Below, piece after piece: positions 58,094 through 64,000 of a stretch of 64,000 nt of DNA. This DNA comes from Cerasibacillus quisquiliarum. GTDB taxonomy: Bacteria; Bacillota; Bacilli; Bacillales; Amphibacillaceae. Position 1 is the first letter of the stretch; each line of letters starts with the position of its first letter. The notes under the pieces are model-generated. The model saw only the letters and a program-made list of their open reading frames with translations. It made no database searches and was not told the origin of the DNA. The stretch is from NCBI RefSeq assembly GCF_014202495.1, contig NZ_JACHHA010000006.1, positions 1-64,000 of the forward strand. The letters are read 5' to 3'. Position numbers and translations under genes: made by a program.

Positions 58094-58847
58094 TATTCAC
58101 CACTTCCCTTGCTAATTCAAGATAAACTTCTGCTCCACGGGATTTAGGATCATAGACAGTAATCGGTTTGCCATGACTTGGGGCTTCACCTAAGCGAACA
58201 TTGCGTGGAATGATTGATTGATATACTTTATCTTGAAAATATTTTTTAACTTCTTCAATCACTTGAATACCTAAGTTAGTCCGTGCATCCAACATCGTTA
58301 ACAATACACCTTCTATCATTAATGATGTATTTAAATGTTTTTGGACTAGACGAATCGTGTTTAACAATTGACTTAATCCTTCTAATGCATAATATTCACA
58401 TTGTACTGGAATCAATACAGAATCAGATGCTGTTAAAGCATTAATCGTCAAAATTCCTAATGATGGTGGACAATCTATAATTATGTAATCATATTCGGAT
58501 TTCAGTTCTTCTAATGCCTTTTTAAGACGTATTTCACGTGAAATAATTGGTACAAGCTCTATTTCTGCACCAGCTAGTTGGATGGTAGCAGGAATAACAT
58601 CTAAATTGTCAATTTCAGTAGGAAATAACACTTCCTTAGCAGATACTTCGTCGATCAATACATTATAAACACATTTTGCTGCATCTGCCTTGTTAATACC
58701 GACACCACTTGTCGCATTTCCCTGAGGATCAATATCCACAAGTAATACTCGATAACCTAATTTAGCTAAACTAGCACTTAAATTTACTGATGTCGTCGTC
58801 TTCCCTACGCCACCTTTCTGATTAGCGATGGAAATAATCTTTCCCAT
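58074..58847 (-). CDS. soj: Chromosome partition ATPase Soj (ParA)
   Basis: A 257-residue deviant Walker ATPase (ANQKGGVGKTTTSVNLSASL; VDIDPQGNATSG; IIDCPPSLG). It dimerises on DNA with ATP, moves ParB-bound origins and modulates DnaA. ATG at 58847 follows AGGTGT. A parS/Noc hybrid palindrome lies inside the gene at 58530. Confidence 0.97.
   Translation of the reverse strand: MGKIISIANQKGGVGKTTTSVNLSASLAKLGYRVLLVDIDPQGNATSGVGINKADAAKCVYNVLIDEVSAKEVLFPTEIDNLDVIPATIQLAGAEIELVPIISREIRLKKALEELKSEYDYIIIDCPPSLGILTINALTASDSVLIPVQCEYYALEGLSQLLNTIRLVQKHLNTSLMIEGVLLTMLDARTNLGIQVIEEVKKYFQDKVYQSIIPRNVRLGEAPSHGKPITVYDPKSRGAEVYLELAREVVNSDKKVG
58530..58545. other. Hybrid parS/Noc-type palindrome in soj
   Basis: TATTTCACGTGAAATA is a perfect 16-bp palindrome with the parS core CACGTG and the outer bases of the Noc site (TATTT...AAATA). 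Confidence 0.6.
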
Positions 58848-59113
58848 AATTACACCTACCTGTTTTGTTTGAATAACACTTTTCTTGCTCGCATTTCCTC
58901 GCAAAAAAATATTACTTCCTCTATTCTATCATTTTTTCACTAGATAAACAGCGAATTTACCTAATAGAATTATATTCATGAATAAGACTTAACAATTTTG
59001 GTAAATGACTGCATTTCATGCAAAAGTTAACCATTGTCATCTACTTACTTTAATGATATTAACTACCCTATCTACTTAATAAGTCAAAAAACATATTTTA
59101 GTTTAGTAAAATA

Positions 59114-59141
59114 AAAAAGCCTTTCGATATAAAGGCTTTTT
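59114..59141 (-). terminator. noc terminator
   Basis: An AAAAAGCCTTT/AAAGGCTTTTT stem with a 6-base loop and a T run. The rest of 58848-59167 has no gene. Confidence 0.8.
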
Positions 59142-59167
59142 AAAAAATAAATAAATATAATATATGA

Positions 59168-60016
59168 TTACTTTTTTGGTATTTTTATCGTGATTTGATA
59201 GTAGTCTTCTAATTCTTCTTCATTTGATTCTACATCAATACCAGTCTCTGAAACCATTGTTAATGATTGACGTATTGTATTCATCGCAATACGTACGTCT
59301 TTACTAATTCCTTTTAGTCTCGGACGTCGTTTCGTTTTTTTCTTTTTTGGTTCTAATAATTCGCTTACTTTTTCTTCAGTTTGCTTTACATTTAATTGTT
59401 GCTCAATAATTTCATTTAATAGATTAACTTGGGTTTCTGCGTTTTGTAATTTAATTAACGCTCTTGCATGACGTTCTGTTATTTTTTTTGCTAATAAGGC
59501 TTGATGTACTTCTTCTGGTAAATTTAACAGGCGCAGCTTATTTGCTATTGTTGATTGACTCTTACCTAACCGTTGTGCCAAAGCCTCTTGGGTTAAATCA
59601 TGAAGTTCTAAAAGCTTAGCATAAGCAACAGCTTCTTCAATAACTGTCAATTCTTCACGTTGTAAGTTCTCTATCAATGCAACGGAAGCAGTTTGTGTAT
59701 CATTCATATCACGGATGATTGCCGGTACATTTTCCCACTCTAACGTTTGAACAGCACGCCATCTTCGTTCACCCGCTATCAGCTCAAATTGATTTTCATC
59801 TAGCTTTCTTACAACAATCGGCTGAATCATTCCATGTGTATGTATCGTTTGAGCAAGTTCACGGATCTTTTCTTCATCGAATAATGTCCGTGGTTGGAAT
59901 CGATTAGGTTGAATTTGGTTGACAGGAAGTTCAATCACTTCATCAGGACGGTATACAATCGACTCTTCTTCGGATTTATCTTTCATACCAAAGAGACGGT
60001 TGAAAGGTTGCAACAC
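59168..60016 (-). CDS. noc: Nucleoid occlusion protein Noc
   Basis: A 282-residue ParB paralogue with the same CTPase segments ([29 protein letters not shown]), [10 protein letters not shown] and a helix-turn-helix ([20 protein letters not shown]). It spreads from Noc sites and blocks FtsZ assembly over DNA. Upstream of soj-parB as in B. subtilis. Candidate Noc sites occur at 33973 and 40113. Confidence 0.95.
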   Translation of the reverse strand: MLQPFNRLFGMKDKSEEESIVYRPDEVIELPVNQIQPNRFQPRTLFDEEKIRELAQTIHTHGMIQPIVVRKLDENQFELIAGERRWRAVQTLEWENVPAIIRDMNDTQTASVALIENLQREELTVIEEAVAYAKLLELHDLTQEALAQRLGKSQSTIANKLRLLNLPEEVHQALLAKKITERHARALIKLQNAETQVNLLNEIIEQQLNVKQTEEKVSELLEPKKKKTKRRPRLKGISKDVRIAMNTIRQSLTMVSETGIDVESNEEELEDYYQITIKIPKK

Positions 60017-60336
60017 GTTTCACCCCACCTTTTTATAATTCATTGTAACATTTTACGGTTCGATCTATATATCAATATCATTATTAGTTAGATCCACCTA
60101 TTTCATTTCATATATGCCATAGAGGTTATCATTCATTGAACGATTAGCGTGATGTATATATAAACACCCAAATGTTTCACGTGAAACATTTATTGGATGG
60201 AACATCTTTCTTATTGACCACATATTACCATAATATCATATTTTAGCATGTTATCCATAGAGAACAAATGTGTTTCTATCTCGTTTATTTAAACGCGTAA
60301 CAGACTCATCAAAACATTATAGCACGTATGTTCTCG
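60017..60336. other. Intergenic region between rsmG and noc, holds parS only
   Basis: 320 AT-rich bases containing the parS at 60173 and presumably the noc promoter. A one-mismatch DnaA box (TTATCCATA, about 60251) is seen. No gene recognised. Confidence 0.6.
60173..60188. other. parS site (centromere)
   Basis: A second exact TGTTTCACGTGAAACA, in the noc-rsmG gap, 2.9 kb from the first. Confidence 0.95.
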
Positions 60337-61053
60337 TTATTCAATTGGTGTTCGGTTTGGTGTCCCTGGCTTTCGAGGATATTTCTTTGGTGTCGATTTT
60401 ACTTTATCAATACATATTATCGTTCTTTCACTACCTTCTTTAGGCAGGGTGAATAAATATGTTTCTTTTACCTGTCCTCCTAGAACGCGTATTGCTTTTT
60501 CGGCATTTAATAATTCTTCTTCTCCTTGTGCGCCTTTCATCGCAATAAAAAGACCATTTATCTTCACTAAAGGTAAGCATAATTCACTTAGAACAGACAT
60601 TCTGGCAACTGCTCTTGCTAAAACAACGTCGAAGGTTTCGCGGAATTGTTTGTTTTTCCCAAAATTTTCTGCACGGTCATGATAAAAATACACATTCTCT
60701 AATTCGAGTTTTGTTGCTAAGTGGTTTAAAAATCCAATGCGCTTCTTTAAGGAATCTACAATTGTCATTTCTAAATGTGGGTAGCATATTTTTAATGGAA
60801 TGCTCGGAAAACCTGCTCCCGCTCCTACATCACAGATTTTTTCTTCTTTATTAAAGTCGTGATAAAAAGCAACGGAAATAGAATCATAAAAATGTTTTAA
60901 ATATACCTCTTCTTTTTCAGTAATAGCCGTTAAATTCATTTTTTCATTCCAATCGACTAATGTACGATAATAAATAGAAAATTGTTCGAGTTGCTCATCT
61001 GTTAGAGCAATGCCTTTTTCCATAAGAGCTTGCTTAAACTGTTCACGATTCAT
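60337..61053 (-). CDS. rsmG: 16S rRNA (guanine-N7) methyltransferase RsmG
   Basis: A 238-residue SAM-dependent methyltransferase (GidB) with the SAM loop [13 protein letters not shown] and [13 protein letters not shown], modifying G527 of 16S rRNA. ATG at 61053 follows AAAAGGA. It lies after mnmG with a terminator between. Confidence 0.95.
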   Translation of the reverse strand: MNREQFKQALMEKGIALTDEQLEQFSIYYRTLVDWNEKMNLTAITEKEEVYLKHFYDSISVAFYHDFNKEEKICDVGAGAGFPSIPLKICYPHLEMTIVDSLKKRIGFLNHLATKLELENVYFYHDRAENFGKNKQFRETFDVVLARAVARMSVLSELCLPLVKINGLFIAMKGAQGEEELLNAEKAIRVLGGQVKETYLFTLPKEGSERTIICIDKVKSTPKKYPRKPGTPNRTPIE

Positions 61054-61078
61054 GAATGTCATCCTTTTTATGTATTTT

Positions 61079-61113
61079 GATTAAAAACCGACGTTAAAAG
61101 TCGGTTTTTAATC
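61079..61113. terminator. mnmG terminator
   Basis: A perfect 14-bp stem GATTAAAAACCGAC/GTCGGTTTTTAATC with a 7-base loop; its last base touches the mnmG stop codon. Confidence 0.9.
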
Positions 61114-62996
61114 TAATGAGCAAGTTTAGCAATTTTACCTTGTTCAATATAAACGAGTAAGATTGATATATCAGATGGGTTGACTCCAGAAATTCTTGAT
61201 GCCTGCCCGACAGAAAGTGGACGCACTTGTTTAAGTTTCTCCTTAGCTTCTGTCGCAATCCCACTAATTTTGTCGTAATCAATATTTTCTGGTATTAATT
61301 TTCCTTCCATTTTTTTCATTCGTTCAACTTGTTCATATGTTTTCTTAATATAACCTTCATACTTAATTTGAATCTCTACTTGTTCTTTTACTTCATCTGG
61401 TAAATTTCGTTTTTCTATCACGGTTTCTAATAACTCGTATGTCACTTCTGGACGTTTTAATAAATCATAAGCACGAACAGCATCTTTCAGTAAAGATCCA
61501 TTTACTGATTTGAGCATTTCTTGTACAGAATCAGTCGGTTTGACAATCATTTTATAAAGTCTTTCTTTCTCTTCTTTTACGAGTTGTTTCTTATTAAGAA
61601 ATTTTTGATAACGTTCTTCAGAAATAAGGCCTAATTGATATCCAAGTTCTGTTAACCGTAAATCTGCATTATCATGTCGCAGCAACAAGCGGTATTCAGC
61701 ACGTGATGTGAGTAGTCGGTAAGGTTCACGTGTTCCTTTTGTGACAAGATCATCGATAAGTACACCGATATAGGCTTGTGAGCGATCAAGTATAACAGGT
61801 TCTTTACCGAAGATCTTTCGTGTTGCATTAATACCAGCCATAATTCCTTGGGCAGCCGCTTCTTCGTAACCAGATGTCCCGTTTATTTGGCCAGCGGTAT
61901 AAAGACCTGATATTTTTTTCGTTTCTAACGTTGGCCAAAGTTGTGTTGGAACTAACGCATCATACTCAATCGCATAGCCTGGTCGCATAATTTCAGCATT
62001 TTCTAATCCTTCTACAGAACGAACGATATCATGTTGTAGAGATTCTGGTAGAGATGTTGATAATCCTTGAACATAATATTCTTCCGTATGTCGTCCTTCT
62101 GGTTCTAGAAAAACTTGATGACGCGGCTTATCATGAAAGCGAACGATTTTGTCTTCAATAGACGGACAATATCTTGGACCTGTACCGCGTTTAGCACCAG
62201 AGTACATGGCGGATAAAGTAAGATTATCATTAATAATCTGATGTGTCTGTTGATTCGTATGAGTTAACCAGCATGGCATTTGATCTGTTATATAATCAGT
62301 CGTTTCATATGAAAAGCCTCTTGGTTTCTCGTCACCTGGTTGAATTTCAGTTTTTGAATAATCAATTGTCCGACCATTGACACGAGGTGGTGTACCCGTT
62401 TTAAAACGCGTTAATTGAAAACCGAGCTCTTCAAGATTCTCTGATAACTTAACAGATACTCGTTGGTTATTTGGACCACTTTCATATTCCAAGTCACCCA
62501 TTAATACTTTTCCACGCATAAATGTCCCTGTCGTAATAATGACAGCTTTCGCATAATAAGCGGCTTTTGTTTCGGTAATGACCCCTTTACAAATGCCATC
62601 TTCTACAATTAATTCATTTACCATTGCTTGCCGAAGAGTAATGTTTTCTTCTTTCTCAATAATATGTTTCATTTTTTGAACATAAACAGGTTTATCGGCC
62701 TGTGCCCTTAGTGCTTGAACTGCGGGACCTTTTCGCGTATTAAGCATACGCATTTGAATATGAGCTTGGTCAATAACTTTACCCATAACCCCACCGAGAG
62801 CATCAATTTCACGCACAACGATGCCTTTAGCTGGTCCACCAAGTGAAGGGTTACATGGCATAAAGGCGATCATATCTAGATTTAAAGTAAGCATAAGGGT
62901 CTTTGCACCCATACGTGCTGCTGCTAATCCCGCTTCTACTCCGGCATGACCCGAACCAACTACAATCACATCGTAATGGCCTGCATCATATGTCAT
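61113..62996 (-). CDS. mnmG: tRNA uridine-34 carboxymethylaminomethyl enzyme MnmG (GidA)
   Basis: A 627-residue FAD enzyme ([17 protein letters not shown] at the N-terminus, then [10 protein letters not shown] and [15 protein letters not shown]-like segments), with the C-terminal tRNA/MnmE-binding helical domain. With MnmE it modifies wobble uridine. It follows mnmE by 179 bp. Confidence 0.97.
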   Translation of the reverse strand: MTYDAGHYDVIVVGSGHAGVEAGLAAARMGAKTLMLTLNLDMIAFMPCNPSLGGPAKGIVVREIDALGGVMGKVIDQAHIQMRMLNTRKGPAVQALRAQADKPVYVQKMKHIIEKEENITLRQAMVNELIVEDGICKGVITETKAAYYAKAVIITTGTFMRGKVLMGDLEYESGPNNQRVSVKLSENLEELGFQLTRFKTGTPPRVNGRTIDYSKTEIQPGDEKPRGFSYETTDYITDQMPCWLTHTNQQTHQIINDNLTLSAMYSGAKRGTGPRYCPSIEDKIVRFHDKPRHQVFLEPEGRHTEEYYVQGLSTSLPESLQHDIVRSVEGLENAEIMRPGYAIEYDALVPTQLWPTLETKKISGLYTAGQINGTSGYEEAAAQGIMAGINATRKIFGKEPVILDRSQAYIGVLIDDLVTKGTREPYRLLTSRAEYRLLLRHDNADLRLTELGYQLGLISEERYQKFLNKKQLVKEEKERLYKMIVKPTDSVQEMLKSVNGSLLKDAVRAYDLLKRPEVTYELLETVIEKRNLPDEVKEQVEIQIKYEGYIKKTYEQVERMKKMEGKLIPENIDYDKISGIATEAKEKLKQVRPLSVGQASRISGVNPSDISILLVYIEQGKIAKLAH

Positions 62997-63175
62997 TTTG
63001 TTTCATCCTTCCTATACAGTTTTTATCTAAATCCATTTTGTAAATATATCATCTTTGAAACGGTATAACACAAAATAATATCGCTCGCTTCAAATCTGTA
63101 AGAGATGTTTTTTTGTTTAACATCTTAAAACGTACATTTGTCCCTCTAAAGAAAAGCATGATGAGATCAATTCAC

Positions 63176-64000
63176 TTATTTTCCTAAACAAAATTGCGAA
63201 AATAGTTGGTCAATCAATGCTTCACTCGCAGTATCTCCAATGATTTCACCTAAGAGTTCCCACGTTCGGGTAATATCGATTTGGACGATATCAAGCGGCA
63301 TTCCCATATCCAAACTTGCTTTTGCATCTTCCAATGCTTTTTTAGCTTGTTTCAAAAGCTGGATATGACGGGCATTTGATACGTAAGTCATATCATCTGA
63401 TTCAATATCACCTCTAAAAAACAGATCACGAATCGCCTCTTCCAATGCGTCGATTCCTTCTTCTTTTATTAAAGATGTTGTAATAACAGGATGACCTTTC
63501 GCTAATTCCTTCACTTCATTTAAATCTAAATACTGTTCTAAATCTGTTTTATTAACGATGACAATATATTCTAACCCTTCGACTGCTTTAAATAAATGCC
63601 GATCATCATCTGTTAATGGTTCATGATAATTTAAAACGAGTAAAACTAAGTCAGATTGTTTTAACACTTGATGTGATCGTTCTACCCCAATTTTTTCGAC
63701 GATATCCTCAGTCTCACGTATACCAGCCGTATCTACTAAACGTAAAGGAACACCACGAACATTTACATATTCTTCAATAATATCACGTGTTGTACCTGGG
63801 ATATCTGTTACAATTGCTTTATTTTCTTGAACGAGCGTATTCATTAATGAAGATTTACCAACATTCGGTCTTCCTATAATCGCCGTAGACAAACCTTCAC
63901 GTAAAATTTTCCCTTGTTTTGCCACTTGGAGTAATTGCTCAATTTGTTCACTAACTTTATTCGTCTTTTCACGCATTAACGCATGTGTCATCTCTTCAAC
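63176..64000 (-). CDS. mnmE: tRNA modification GTPase MnmE, 3' part only
   Basis: The C-terminal 275 or so residues; the start lies beyond the right edge. The G domain shows [12 protein letters not shown], the [10 protein letters not shown] switch and NKTDLEQY, and the protein ends FCLGK, the Cys-containing tail typical of MnmE. Partner of MnmG in wobble-uridine modification. Confidence 0.97.
   Translation of the reverse strand, partial: VEEMTHALMREKTNKVSEQIEQLLQVAKQGKILREGLSTAIIGRPNVGKSSLMNTLVQENKAIVTDIPGTTRDIIEEYVNVRGVPLRLVDTAGIRETEDIVEKIGVERSHQVLKQSDLVLLVLNYHEPLTDDDRHLFKAVEGLEYIVIVNKTDLEQYLDLNEVKELAKGHPVITTSLIKEEGIDALEEAIRDLFFRGDIESDDMTYVSNARHIQLLKQAKKALEDAKASLDMGMPLDIVQIDITRTWELLGEIIGDTASEALIDQLFSQFCLGK

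Noticed and set aside
60248-60260. TTATCCATA as a DnaA box near the parS site
   Set aside because: A single one-mismatch copy, without neighbours; expected by chance in AT-rich DNA.

Overview
The window comes from the chromosome of a low-GC, endospore-forming Gram-positive bacterium of the Bacillaceae. Bases 30952-64000 hold the conserved block on one side of the replication origin: mnmE, mnmG, rsmG, noc, soj, parB, yyaC, ychF, rpsF-ssb-rpsR, yybS-gdpP-rplI-dnaB, purA, walRKHIJ, htrC and rlmH, almost all on the minus strand. parS sites, candidate Noc-binding sites and a DnaA-box cluster agree with an origin-proximal location. An Oceanobacillus/Virgibacillus-like host is a guess from protein style only. 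Two insertions break the usual order: a plus-strand modABC operon next to rpsR, and the large element described next.

Bases 1-30951 are an accessory metal-resistance island abutting the last codons of rlmH. The gene at the junction is a large serine recombinase (29308-31008) whose reading frame runs into antisense rlmH. Staphylococcal SCC elements use the same chromosomal position and the same enzyme class, so this looks like an SCC-like island in a bacillus. From left to right it holds an IS21-type transposase with a frameshift, a second large serine recombinase, merR-merA, a decayed arsD, arsR-arsB-arsC, an ACR3-like permease, a decayed cadA/cadD copy, a long copper section (10239-25618) and an intact cadC-cadA-cadD operon.

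The copper section combines cytoplasmic efflux (csoR-copA-copZ and copB) with an unusually complete envelope programme: a multicopper oxidase lipoprotein, a YdhK lipoprotein, a CueP-like lipoprotein, ResA and CcdA thiol-redox proteins, a second CcdA-like protein cotranscribed with a histidine kinase and response regulator, and several small membrane or secreted proteins. Two regulatory layers are visible. CsoR-type operators lie before csoR, before copB and before an uncharacterised membrane gene pair. Separately, six other promoters share direct repeats spaced 11 bp, starting 26 bp upstream of a -10 hexamer, with no recognisable -35. I infer that these are activated by the response regulator at 18966-19646, giving a regulon for envelope copper handling. 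This is the best candidate for an undescribed system in the window.

No tRNA, rRNA or CRISPR array was seen. mnmE is cut by the right edge and the IS21 element by the left edge.
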